Of a DNA stretch of 53,858 nt, positions 16,916 to 25,602 are shown one piece after another (the stretch's first letter is position 1; every line of letters starts with the position of its first letter). The position numbers and the translations under genes are program-made. The notes beneath the pieces are model-generated. The model worked only from the letters and a program-made list of their open reading frames with translations. It was not told the DNA's origin and made no database searches. Source of the DNA: Lewinella cohaerens DSM 23179 (GTDB taxonomy: Bacteria; Bacteroidota; Bacteroidia; Chitinophagales; Saprospiraceae); NCBI RefSeq assembly GCF_000379805.1, contig NZ_KB903543.1, forward strand, positions 121,721 through 175,578, written 5' to 3'.

Positions 16916-19411
16916 TTATTCCAAAATAAATCTAATCTCCGACGAGGTATTCTCTGGTGTATACACCTTTAAGATATAGACCCCTCTCGGCCAAGTTGAA
17001 ACATCAACTAAGGTATCATATCGTAAAAGTAGATTTTCTTTCACGACCTGGCCATTCAGGTTGTAAACAATACCCTTGGCCTCCTGAGTCCCTGGCAGAG
17101 TGATCTGCAACTGCTCCCGTGCAGGGTTAGGAAACACCTCCACCTTAAGGTCTGTAGCAGGAGTTTCCACCCCAGTGGCACCCGTATAATTGACGGTGTA
17201 GGTTTTTACCGTCAGCCCATCTTCGGCAGTGACGGTCACAGTAGCTTGGGTATTCGGCACAGTCATAGGGTCTGTAGCAGTCGTTGTAGCAAATACCGAG
17301 CGGGGCGTATAAGTTAGGGTTGGCACTTCCGTTGTGGCCAGGTCTACCGTATACTCTAATTGATAAGGTGCAAATCCTGCTACTAGTGTCCCATCTACCA
17401 GCAAGGTCGCCAAGGTGGCATCGCTGCTCAAGAACAAATCTTCGGGCAGAGGTGTGCCTTCACCAGGAGCGTAATCACCTGTTTTATCTACAGCCAGCCA
17501 GTCTACGTAAGCGCCATAATCTGCTCCGCCCGACTTCCCCCACTCGAAGAAACTGATAGCGCTTTCCTCGTTGCTTACGCCACTTACCAGAGGGACGGGA
17601 TTTTCATCCACATAGATGGTCGTTAGGCTGCCATTGACGGTCATGCGCATTACGTGTAGTTCATTGTTCCAGTTAAAAGGCACCTCTTGTTCCGCTACCG
17701 GCGACGACTTTTCTAGCTTGATCGTAGATTGATTGATTCTTACTTTTTGGCGCCAGCCACCAATGCGAATATCAAAATAGCAGATACCATTTACATCCGG
17801 ACTCACTGCTTTGAGGCGGGCAACAATGGTATAGACGGTGTCGGTACTTTCAAGTTCGTAGCGCCAGCGAAAGTTCTCACTGGAATTACTGCGGAAGCCG
17901 AAATAGCGATTATCGCTCCCATTAGGATCGGCTACTATTTCATCTACAGGAGGAGCAGCAGGGGCAGCATTGAGTGCAAAAAAGTTGGTCTCTACTTCTG
18001 GCCGAGCATCGGCCCGGTACACTTCCCAAGGCATATCACTATTGAGTTCGCCGGTGGTAAATGACCATAATGGCCCCTCGGTGGCTCCGTTTTCGTTGAG
18101 CGCTATGATTTTCCAATAATAGGTCGTGTTAGGTGCCAAATCAGGCATATAAGTAGTCGTATTCTGGGTGCTCACCAAAGGGGGAGCGTTAGTCGTACCG
18201 AAATAAAGTTCAAAATCATCGGTATTTCCGCCAGCCAACCAACTCAAATTGGCAACGTTACTCACGCTCGTAGCACCATCTTCTGGGCTAGGCGCACTGG
18301 CCAGATCAGGCAAAGCCGTAGTCAAATCCGTGGTGATTGTGACGGCATTGCTAGCGGCGGAAACGTTACCCGCCTCGTCGCGCGCCTGGACAGTAAAGGT
18401 GTATGTGGTAGCTCCTATCAGATCATTGATTGTAGCTGTTAATCCTGTTACCGTCTCAACAACCATTCCCTCCTGAAGAATATCGTAAGCAATGACACCA
18501 TATTCATCTGTAGCTGCAGACCAACTAAGGTCGACACTCGTGATCATAACATTCGAGGCTGTTAAAACAGGAGCTGTAGGAGCTTCCGTATCAGGCACCA
18601 ACACCGCTTCTTCCGGGCACAGCGCCTCCTCTACTTCAGAGACGCAAAAGTCGGCAAAACGTATTTCTTCATCTTGCAGGCTGCTGCCTTTCAGGCGGTA
18701 CATCCCCCATTTCGGGCGACTGTATTCTGCGCCATCCCGCCACAGATCGATGTTATTGTTTTCGTAAGTGAGCAGTGTGATGCCCGTATTCATGTCTTTA
18801 AGTGTCAGAAAGAGGGCACCATCTTCGCGGTGTTCTTGGCGTAGATAGGCTTCCACCCATTTCCCGCGGAAGTGATCAAGGTCGGCCTCGGCTAGCACTC
18901 CAAGGTCAGCTCCTGTGTCACCCCCATTATGCCGCGCTTCCAGCTTATCCGCACGAAGTGTAAGGGTAATAACAGGAAACCCACTATCTGCTCCGCCGAA
19001 GATTTTGTTCTGAAAAATATGACAGAAAGAAGAAGCGCCCACAAAGTTTTCGTCAACCCTGAATTTCCACCGATAGTAAGAGGTCCCTCCCAAGTTGTGC
19101 TGTAGTTCCGCACTGGTGTTCGGGCCGCCTTTTACTTCCATACGTACCCGATCGAAAACCTGGCAGCGATCATTGTCTTCCACGATGTGGCTATGAAAAA
19201 CAAAGACGTTACGCTCCAAATTTTCGTCGAAACCTTGTGTGATGTGTGGTCCGAACGTTGTGTGTTCACAATCTGGCGTTTCTATATCAAGACCTGCTGC
19301 CAGGAAGACCGGATAGCCACTTCCTGTTGCTGCTGTCGCAGAACAGTTCACCTGTGCCCGGAGCAACAGACTACTGGAGCAGAGCAAACTAAGAAGGAGG
19401 TATTTTTTCAT
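16916..19411 (-). CDS. Secreted multidomain polysaccharide lyase (PL20/PF14099-like) with T9SS type A domain
   Basis: 831 residues from the ATG at 19411; the upstream ATG at 19441 is less likely because the signal peptide begins at MKKYLLLSLL. Order: signal peptide; lyase-like jelly roll about 25-265 (YYRWKFRVDENF, FCHIFQNK, GKWVEAYLRQEH, PKWGMYRLKG), resembling the PF14099 polysaccharide lyases that include PL20 glucuronan lyases; two FN3 domains about 280-460; a second jelly-roll/LamG-like region about 465-650; a cadherin-like beta-sandwich about 660-745; and a type A sorting domain (VEVFPNPAREQLQI). It should cleave a polyuronide by beta-elimination at the cell surface or outside. Heparinase- or alginate-lyase-like specificity cannot be excluded. 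Confidence 0.75.
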   Translation of the reverse strand: MKKYLLLSLLCSSSLLLRAQVNCSATAATGSGYPVFLAAGLDIETPDCEHTTFGPHITQGFDENLERNVFVFHSHIVEDNDRCQVFDRVRMEVKGGPNTSAELQHNLGGTSYYRWKFRVDENFVGASSFCHIFQNKIFGGADSGFPVITLTLRADKLEARHNGGDTGADLGVLAEADLDHFRGKWVEAYLRQEHREDGALFLTLKDMNTGITLLTYENNNIDLWRDGAEYSRPKWGMYRLKGSSLQDEEIRFADFCVSEVEEALCPEEAVLVPDTEAPTAPVLTASNVMITSVDLSWSAATDEYGVIAYDILQEGMVVETVTGLTATINDLIGATTYTFTVQARDEAGNVSAASNAVTITTDLTTALPDLASAPSPEDGATSVSNVANLSWLAGGNTDDFELYFGTTNAPPLVSTQNTTTYMPDLAPNTTYYWKIIALNENGATEGPLWSFTTGELNSDMPWEVYRADARPEVETNFFALNAAPAAPPVDEIVADPNGSDNRYFGFRSNSSENFRWRYELESTDTVYTIVARLKAVSPDVNGICYFDIRIGGWRQKVRINQSTIKLEKSSPVAEQEVPFNWNNELHVMRMTVNGSLTTIYVDENPVPLVSGVSNEESAISFFEWGKSGGADYGAYVDWLAVDKTGDYAPGEGTPLPEDLFLSSDATLATLLVDGTLVAGFAPYQLEYTVDLATTEVPTLTYTPRSVFATTTATDPMTVPNTQATVTVTAEDGLTVKTYTVNYTGATGVETPATDLKVEVFPNPAREQLQITLPGTQEAKGIVYNLNGQVVKENLLLRYDTLVDVSTWPRGVYILKVYTPENTSSEIRFILE

Positions 19412-19577
19412 CATTATATCTATTTTCTCTTTGTAAATCAATTAGCCACAAAAACACTAAAACACAGAATTGCACGAATCTTTTTTACGGTTTTTAGTGC
19501 TTTGGAGCTTTAGTGTCTATTCCTGTTTCGTTCCGCAGATATTCGTTTTTCACCAAATGAAATTTCCAAACAAGCTC

Positions 19578-20768
19578 TTACTTCGCCGCTACCCACAGGG
19601 TCGGTTCTCTAACCGGGTAATTGCGATTGATCTCTTCCGACTTGCGTGTGGGGTCCAGTTGTTTCCAGGTTTCCAGCATTTGGGCATCATCGTAAGCTCT
19701 CGCCGTAAGTAATAAACCCGTCGTCTGGATGGGTAATTCCTCAAAATATTGCACATCAGGTGGTTTGATCCACGTTGATTTGTCTTTCATGTAAGGCAAC
19801 ATAAAGCCCCATGCTTTGCGAATACTTCCGTTTGGGCCTTCGTAGGTCCACAAGTTTTCTGTGGGGGTAGAGGCCAATTCACACAATACAGCGTAGCCCT
19901 CCAGGTTGAAAAGGGTATAATTGTAAGGCTTGGTTCTTTCCATTTCTTCAGGAAAACTGCCGTCTGGGGCCATCTGCGCTGCAAGGAGTTTTTTGAACTG
20001 CTGGCGGGCTACTTCTCTCAAATCTTCCTGCCCCGTCAGTTGAGCGAAAGCTGCTATTTGAGCGGCCCACCAAGTGCTGTGGTTGTTGCCGTGGTCTTTT
20101 TCATCAAGACCGTAAGGGTGGGTATTCATCCAGGTAGCGTAAGCGGCAAACCATTCTTTCAGTCCGGTCAGCGATTCTCCTTTTAAATATCCACGCTGAG
20201 CAAGAATTCCGATGGCTTTGGTGACCTCAATCAAATGGATGGTATCGATGATGCCTATCCCGCGCCCAGTGACCCTGCCCTTGATAGCTTGTGCGTATAG
20301 CAGGTTGGGGTTCATCAGCGTTGCCGGGGCGAGAAAAAAAGCATTCAGGTGCCGGAGGGCATGAGCTGCATATTTTTCGTCACCCGTAACTTCGTAGGCG
20401 GCTACCAGCGCAGCTACCCAACGATTGAGGTTGCGCATAGCTTGACGGTGGGCCGTGAAATTTTCGGGATTGGTCTTACCATCACGACGGGTGTAAGGGC
20501 CTTCTGGGTCTTCTGGGTTTGGCCACCAGTAATCGCCCTCGGAATAAAAATCGTGGATGCCACCAGCGCTGCGGGCACAAGTAGCGCTGGTGATAGGCAC
20601 CGGCGCTTGCGCAAGATAGCTGTCCGCCGTAGCGATAATTTGTTCTTTATTAAAATCGAGACCAAGCTCTGCTACCGAGGTAGAAGTATTCTTGACCGAT
20701 GCTGACTTTTCGTTGCAAGTTGTCAACAACAATACACTGAACAGTACGATGAGGTAGCTATTCTTCAT
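19578..20768 (-). CDS. Alginate-lyase-superfamily (PF05426, PL38-like) lipoprotein lyase, copy B
   Basis: 396 residues with a lipoprotein leader (YLIVLFSVLLLTTC, Cys18). The alpha-barrel lyase domain carries CARSAGGIHDFYSEGDYWWP, GRGIGIIDTIHLIEV and the active-site motif GNNHSTWWAAQ, seen in PF05426 enzymes; the length and DYWWPNPEDPEGPY block recall PL38, which includes glucuronan- and alginate-active members. It presumably degrades polyuronide or oligouronides in the periplasm or on the surface. It is a paralogue of the gene just upstream and overlaps that gene's stop by 11 nt, so the two are probably translationally coupled and arose by tandem duplication. Exact specificity is inferred from the locus. 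Confidence 0.8.
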   Translation of the reverse strand: MKNSYLIVLFSVLLLTTCNEKSASVKNTSTSVAELGLDFNKEQIIATADSYLAQAPVPITSATCARSAGGIHDFYSEGDYWWPNPEDPEGPYTRRDGKTNPENFTAHRQAMRNLNRWVAALVAAYEVTGDEKYAAHALRHLNAFFLAPATLMNPNLLYAQAIKGRVTGRGIGIIDTIHLIEVTKAIGILAQRGYLKGESLTGLKEWFAAYATWMNTHPYGLDEKDHGNNHSTWWAAQIAAFAQLTGQEDLREVARQQFKKLLAAQMAPDGSFPEEMERTKPYNYTLFNLEGYAVLCELASTPTENLWTYEGPNGSIRKAWGFMLPYMKDKSTWIKPPDVQYFEELPIQTTGLLLTARAYDDAQMLETWKQLDPTRKSEEINRNYPVREPTLWVAAK

Positions 20769-22026
20769 TCAAGATCTTATTTTGCCACAACACCAAGTTT
20801 GCGTGATGATCGTCTTCTCCTTGAGGCAGTTGGTGCCAAAAGTCAAGGTATTTCTCCTCCCCTGAACACCAATATGCAAAAACCAGATAATCATTCCGGC
20901 TCACATGGAGGCTGGTTTCCAAAGGGGTGAGATAGGGCCAACTAGCAGGTGTTTCCAAATAAGGAAGGACAAATTCCAATGCTTTTTTCAAGTTGCCGCT
21001 TTTACTTTCGTAAGTCCACAGGTTTTCTTCTGCCGTAGAAGCAAGTTGGCAAAATGTTGTCCAGCCCCGCAGGTTATAGCTGGTGTAGTGAAACGGCTTG
21101 GTACGTCCCAATTCATCCGGAAAACTACCATCCGCCGCCATCTGAAGGTCAAGTTGATTTTTGAATTGTTCGCGACTGATTACGAAGAGGTCTTCCCGCT
21201 GAGCCACCAGTGCATAGGCGGCTACTTGCGCGCCCCACCAAGTGCTGTGGTTGTTATTGTTATCGCGTTCTTCTATCCCATAAGGATGAGTGGTGAGCCA
21301 GTCACCATAGTCGCTGAACCATTGCTGGATAACAGCGTAGTTCTCGCCTCCTAATTTTCCGGATGCTGCCAATAATCGGATGCTCAAGGAAACATTAATC
21401 AAGCCCAGGGTGTCGATGATACCAATGCCACGGCCCGTGCTTATGCCGTGAATGGCTTGCCCGTACAGCAAATTGGGGTTCATAAGAGTGGCAGGGTCAA
21501 CAAACCAGGCTGTCAAATGGCGAATGGCCTGCTGTGCGTACTTTTCATCTCCTGTGATTTGGTAAGCGGCGGTGAGGGAGGTTACCCATTCCACCATTTG
21601 CTTGAGGGCCTTTTTGTGAGCACCGAAGTTATTGGGATTACGGTGGCCGTCTTTGCGGATATACGGTCCATCGGGGTTTTCAGGATCAGGCCACCAGTAA
21701 GAGCCTTCCGAAAAATAATCATTTACTCCACCGGCGCTCCGTTCTGCTGTAAAAGCAGTAATGGTCACGGGGTTTTCTTGCAGGTATTTATCTGCTTCCG
21801 CTAAAATTGCCTTATCACTGATGGATAACTCTGCGTTTTTTTCTTCGTTTGCACAATTAGGCAAACACAAAACAATCATTAGTAACAGTAAACCAAATAC
21901 GTTTGTATTCCACTCAAAATTAGTTGAGCCTGCTTTGAGTTTTCCAAATAGCTGACACCACTGTCTGCCCGGCGAAGCCAGGTAGGTGCTCAACTCATTT
22001 TTGTACTGATCTTTTTTTCTCGGCAT
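20758..22026 (-). CDS. Alginate-lyase-superfamily (PL38-like) lyase, copy A, with repeat-derived N-terminus
   Basis: 422 residues. The catalytic domain matches copy B block by block (ERSAGGVNDYFSEGSYWWP, GRGIGIIDTLGLINV, NNNNHSTWWGAQ). The first ~40 residues are odd: they are encoded by a degenerate copy of the dispersed palindromic repeat (21911-22012), and the hydrophobic lipoprotein-like segment VFGLLLLMIVLCLPNC starts only near residue 43. No other ATG lies in frame before it. The ATG overlaps the stop of the DUF4861 gene as TAATG, which supports this start through coupling. The repeat seems to have replaced the original start, possibly affecting export. Confidence 0.8.
   Translation of the reverse strand: MPRKKDQYKNELSTYLASPGRQWCQLFGKLKAGSTNFEWNTNVFGLLLLMIVLCLPNCANEEKNAELSISDKAILAEADKYLQENPVTITAFTAERSAGGVNDYFSEGSYWWPDPENPDGPYIRKDGHRNPNNFGAHKKALKQMVEWVTSLTAAYQITGDEKYAQQAIRHLTAWFVDPATLMNPNLLYGQAIHGISTGRGIGIIDTLGLINVSLSIRLLAASGKLGGENYAVIQQWFSDYGDWLTTHPYGIEERDNNNNHSTWWGAQVAAYALVAQREDLFVISREQFKNQLDLQMAADGSFPDELGRTKPFHYTSYNLRGWTTFCQLASTAEENLWTYESKSGNLKKALEFVLPYLETPASWPYLTPLETSLHVSRNDYLVFAYWCSGEEKYLDFWHQLPQGEDDHHANLVLWQNKILNEE
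21911..22012. repeat. Degenerate palindromic repeat copy inside the start of the PL38-like copy A gene
   Basis: The left part CAAAATTAGTTGAGCC, the inner TTTTCCAAATAGCTGACA and the right end GCTCAACTCATTTTTGTACTG align with the intergenic copies; the downstream ATTTTGCGC near 22028 matches the outer end. This copy is read through as codons of the lyase N-terminus, and the family's TAA-containing end appears here as ATGAG, keeping the frame open. Confidence 0.65.
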
Positions 22027-22994
22027 TATTTTGCGCTTTTTGCGGATTGCTCCACTAATTGGCGAAAACCGACCTCATCAGTTACCCCATTATTGTCTCG
22101 CTCCCAAGCCGCTAAAAAACGGTAGCGAACTTCTTTCGAAGCGTTTTCAAAAACATAAAGGTGGTTTAACTTATTGTCAATAGAAACCGGCTGATAAGCT
22201 TGCTCGGCCACAATGGCCATACCCATATTTTCGTGATGAAAAGACTGCTCCCCCCAGTTTAGTAAATAGGCGTAGCCATCGCTTACCCCTTCCTTTACCT
22301 CGGGCAAATGCTTGACGATACCGGTAGCGAAGGACATCCCTTGCGGCAAAGCGCCATTGCTGACTCGGAGATGAATTTCCGACCAGGGCTCCCCGGCGGC
22401 AAGGCTCCAATCCTGAACGAGGTCAAAAGTCTCCTCCCCTATTTTCAAGCTGGTGAAGGTGGTGCGAATAACAGAACGCTCCTCTCCATTCTCGATCACC
22501 TCAATGGTTTTCTCTACACATTCCGAGAGCGTATACAGAGAATCCTGGTACCAAATGGCCGGACTGCCAAGGCCTAGAGCATCTCCCACTTTGAGCACGT
22601 CCGAGCCCCAATTCATGATATCGTGGTATTGCCAACTTACGGTATCCATCACCAGATCAGGTACCGTTTTACCGTAAATATCAAAACGATGGCGACTATC
22701 GGCATAGTAGCGGTAAGCTATGAGGTCGTTCTCCAACACCGGGCCCTCAAACATGATCCACTTGCTCTGGGTGGCCAAGTTCGCTGGGACGACAACCTTC
22801 GTTTGGGCAATGTAATCCCCCGTTACTTTGTCTTTATCCGCAGGATCAAAAGGAAAATCCTGGGTAAGGAGTAAGGCCTGGGTCTTTTTGGTGGTCACAG
22901 CTTCCTCGGTCTGCTTCCCTTCCTCCGTGGGTGGAGAAGCGCAAGAAAACTGGGCCGCTATCAACAGCCATAACAATAGTCTATTCTTCTTCAT
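22026..22994 (-). CDS. DUF4861 family lipoprotein
   Basis: 322 residues from the ATG at 22994 (MKKNRLLLWLLIAAQFSCASPP); the more upstream ATG at 23033 would overlap the GH2 gene and precede the natural leader. The lipobox AQFSC gives an anchored Cys near residue 18. The body (LALLLTQDFPF-type start, NDLIAYRYYADSRHRFDIYGK, HDIMNWGSDVLKVGDALGLGS, EPWSEIHLRVSNG) matches DUF4861, a beta-sandwich family repeatedly found in polysaccharide loci of alginate/ulvan/pectin type. Its biochemical role is not established to my knowledge; a carbohydrate-active or binding role is inferred. The last codons (KSAK, TAA) share sequence with a repeat end. Confidence 0.75.
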   Translation of the reverse strand: MKKNRLLLWLLIAAQFSCASPPTEEGKQTEEAVTTKKTQALLLTQDFPFDPADKDKVTGDYIAQTKVVVPANLATQSKWIMFEGPVLENDLIAYRYYADSRHRFDIYGKTVPDLVMDTVSWQYHDIMNWGSDVLKVGDALGLGSPAIWYQDSLYTLSECVEKTIEVIENGEERSVIRTTFTSLKIGEETFDLVQDWSLAAGEPWSEIHLRVSNGALPQGMSFATGIVKHLPEVKEGVSDGYAYLLNWGEQSFHHENMGMAIVAEQAYQPVSIDNKLNHLYVFENASKEVRYRFLAAWERDNNGVTDEVGFRQLVEQSAKSAK

Positions 22995-23016
22995 AGTCTT
23001 TCGTTTTGACGGCGTT

Positions 23017-25455
23017 TTATTTAGTAAAATCAATAACTAAATAACTGCCTTTAAAATCTTGGTTCCGCGCTTCAATGATGGCTCGCCCAGACTCCTCTGG
23101 TGTCAGTTCGATGGCTGCTCGTCCGTTCGCCATTTGTAATACTTGGCTGCGGGTGGGGGTTCCGTAATGCCGGAGTAGCGTGCCTGCGCCATCGCAGGTG
23201 AAGTAGATTTCTTCTTCATAGTCTAGCACCCGTACCCCGTTTTTATCAAGCATAATTGCTTCCACCAAGTAATTCCCGTTATCCAACATTCTATTGCTCA
23301 ACTGGATATTATCGGCTTTGCCTGCTTGTTGGAAATCATAGGTAATAGTTAGCGTATCCGAAGTGCTGCTGCCATCGGGAGCAAAACCTATCGCGATGAG
23401 CGTATTTTCACCGGCCTTGAAATTCACATCCCAGTTCAGACCACCAGCGGGGAGTTGCCCCAGTACGCGGCTTTTACGCCCTAGTTTTTGGCCATTATGG
23501 ATTAACTCTGCCGCTTCACAATTACTATAAACGGAGATATTTCGAACTTTGCCTTCTGGGCCACGACGATAGGTCCAGGTGTGTGATTCTATGTATACAA
23601 AAGGAGTTTTACCCCAATAGCTTTTGTACACGTAGTAAGCATCTTTGGGATTTCCATCACGGTCTACCAAGCCTTTTTGATTAAGATATGGGATGGCATT
23701 TTGGGGTCGCAACGGGGTGCCAAAATCTTTGAAAGCCCACTGGGCATTCCCCGCAAAATCAGGCTGAGTTTCGGTCACACTGAGGTAGTAATCGAAAAGA
23801 TCAACGATGTAGTTTTCCGTCCAGTCTCCCTTTTTGGCGATGTTCTCAACATTGACTTGATTGGCTACTTCTGCCCAATCGTCATCGCTCAGTGCACCTT
23901 CTCCGGTGATGGGATTCTCGGTATGGCGCCCTACATGACTTGATCCGCCGTACTCCATGTGGAGAAACTGGGCGTATTTTTTCTGATTTTGGGTCAAGGT
24001 GTTTTTGTAATTGGTATAAACACCAGCGTACCAGCCCGACCAGATAGAGGGAGAAAAAACGTCTACCAGATCAGCACCTGCGTAGTATTTCCGCAAGGAT
24101 GTCAGGCGATACGGATCTGCCTTGTGGGCAAGGGTATTGAGCTTGGTTACGTAAGCATTGAGTCGCTTTTCATCATCTCCATTTTCGAAGTCTGGTAACC
24201 AGTAGATTTCGTTACCAAGCGACCAAAAGATAATGCTGGGGTGATTGTAATTTTGCTGAATCTGTTCCTGGAGCAATCGTTCTGTGTTGGCTTGCCATTC
24301 GTCTTCCCCCATGCCTCCGCGACACCAGGGTAATTCATCCCAAACAATAAGGCCCAGTTCATTACAAGCCCGATAGATTTCCGGATCCTGAGGATAATGC
24401 CCGAGGCGGACAAAATTGGCACCCATTTCCTTGATCTGTGCCATGTCCTTGCGGTGTTGTTCGTTAGTCATCGCAGCACCATAACCAGCGTGTTCTTCAT
24501 GCCGATGGGTGCCGCGCAAGAGCAGTCTTTCTCCATTCAGGTAAAAAGCACCATATTCCTCAAAGTGGTACCAACGATAGCCTATGGTTGTTGTTTTTTC
24601 GTCTAAAACACGGCCATCTCTCAACAATTGAACCGCCACCTGATAAAGGTTTGGGTGATCCGGTGACCAAAGTTGTGGTTGATTCACTACCGGCATCACC
24701 AATGCTTGCTTGTCATTGAGGCTTGTACCCGCAAAGGTCTTTTCGGCGACTACCTGCTTATCAATGGCGATGATTTTTGCGCTTACCTCGTAATCTTCAG
24801 TTAGCACGATGCCCTCGGGCAGGTTCACCTGTAGCGTTGTTTCTGCCTTGTCGCGACTCACACTTGGGGTACTGACCTGGATACCTTGCAGCCGTATTTT
24901 CGGTACGATTTTCAACCACAGATCACGGGTAATACCGCCGTAGATAAAGAAATCAGCCTTCTGCGAAGGGATAACATTGGGGTTATAACTATTGTCTACC
25001 CGGATGCTGATGGTATTCTTTTGCCCCCGACGAACATGGGGTGTGATGTTTACCTCAAATCCAACGTACCCACCGACGTGGGTGCCCGCCAATGCGCCAT
25101 TGACGTAAACCTCAGTGCTGATATTGGCCCCTTCAAAATAAAGCAGGTATTCTGCCTGATCATAGTCACTGAGGAAAATTTCCTTTTGGTACCAACCAGC
25201 ATCCCGGCGGTACCCTGGCTCAAAGTCCAGCGCATCCCACTGGTTCCAGCTATGCGGCAAGTTGATGGTTTGCCAATCCGTTCTATCAGCCAAAGCTGCT
25301 ACATCACCTAAATTATCGGGCAGATAACTCCAACCTTCATTGATATTTTCGGTGATTCGCTCCTGCAAAGGTTGCAGAAAAGCCCCAACATTGCTGCTAG
25401 ACAGCATGTAGAAAAGCCCTACCAGGCCAAAGAACAGGGATACCTTCTTTTTCAT
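23017..25455 (-). CDS. Glycoside hydrolase family 2 (beta-glucuronidase/beta-galactosidase-like)
   Basis: 812 residues, signal peptide at 1-25. Jelly-roll sugar-binding domain (NLPHSWNQWDALDFEPGYRRDAGWYQKEI), Ig-like domain, then the TIM barrel with FVRLGHYPQDPEIYRACNEL. Catalytic acid/base E416 in WSLGNEIYW and nucleophile E501 in HMEYGGSSH; C-terminal Ig-like DUF4982-type modules. GH2 enzymes release terminal beta-linked sugars with retention. In a locus that degrades uronides and feeds glucuronate to UxaC, a beta-glucuronidase role is the best guess, but beta-galactosidase cannot be ruled out from sequence. It is exported, so it acts in the periplasm or outside. The stop lies 22 nt before the DUF4861 start. 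Confidence 0.9.
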   Translation of the reverse strand: MKKKVSLFFGLVGLFYMLSSSNVGAFLQPLQERITENINEGWSYLPDNLGDVAALADRTDWQTINLPHSWNQWDALDFEPGYRRDAGWYQKEIFLSDYDQAEYLLYFEGANISTEVYVNGALAGTHVGGYVGFEVNITPHVRRGQKNTISIRVDNSYNPNVIPSQKADFFIYGGITRDLWLKIVPKIRLQGIQVSTPSVSRDKAETTLQVNLPEGIVLTEDYEVSAKIIAIDKQVVAEKTFAGTSLNDKQALVMPVVNQPQLWSPDHPNLYQVAVQLLRDGRVLDEKTTTIGYRWYHFEEYGAFYLNGERLLLRGTHRHEEHAGYGAAMTNEQHRKDMAQIKEMGANFVRLGHYPQDPEIYRACNELGLIVWDELPWCRGGMGEDEWQANTERLLQEQIQQNYNHPSIIFWSLGNEIYWLPDFENGDDEKRLNAYVTKLNTLAHKADPYRLTSLRKYYAGADLVDVFSPSIWSGWYAGVYTNYKNTLTQNQKKYAQFLHMEYGGSSHVGRHTENPITGEGALSDDDWAEVANQVNVENIAKKGDWTENYIVDLFDYYLSVTETQPDFAGNAQWAFKDFGTPLRPQNAIPYLNQKGLVDRDGNPKDAYYVYKSYWGKTPFVYIESHTWTYRRGPEGKVRNISVYSNCEAAELIHNGQKLGRKSRVLGQLPAGGLNWDVNFKAGENTLIAIGFAPDGSSTSDTLTITYDFQQAGKADNIQLSNRMLDNGNYLVEAIMLDKNGVRVLDYEEEIYFTCDGAGTLLRHYGTPTRSQVLQMANGRAAIELTPEESGRAIIEARNQDFKGSYLVIDFTK

Positions 25456-25478
25456 TGGTTAGTTTTCTTTCGTAAGTA

Positions 25479-25602
25479 TTGCGCAACAAATAATTGAGCC
25501 TCCTCTAAGTATTCCAAATAGTTGACATACCTACCTACCAAGCCGAACTTGCAGGCTTTGCCATTTATTGGAAAACGAAGGTTCAATTTATCTTTGTGCT
25601 GT
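25479..25602. repeat. Palindromic repeat copy between GH88 and GH2
   Basis: Outer ends TTGCGCAACAAATAATTGAG and TTCAATTTATCTTTGTGCTG match the family; the inner part (ATTCCAAATAGTTGACA, CCATTTATTGGAAAACGAAG) pairs imperfectly and is of a different subtype from the tandem array. It occupies the GH2-GH88 gap and overlaps the 3' end of the GH88 gene, supplying its TGA stop. Confidence 0.8.

Noticed and set aside
23017-23033. Overlap of the DUF4861 and GH2 genes
   Set aside because: It only arises with the upstream ATG at 23033; the lipoprotein leader places the start at 22994, leaving a 22-nt gap.
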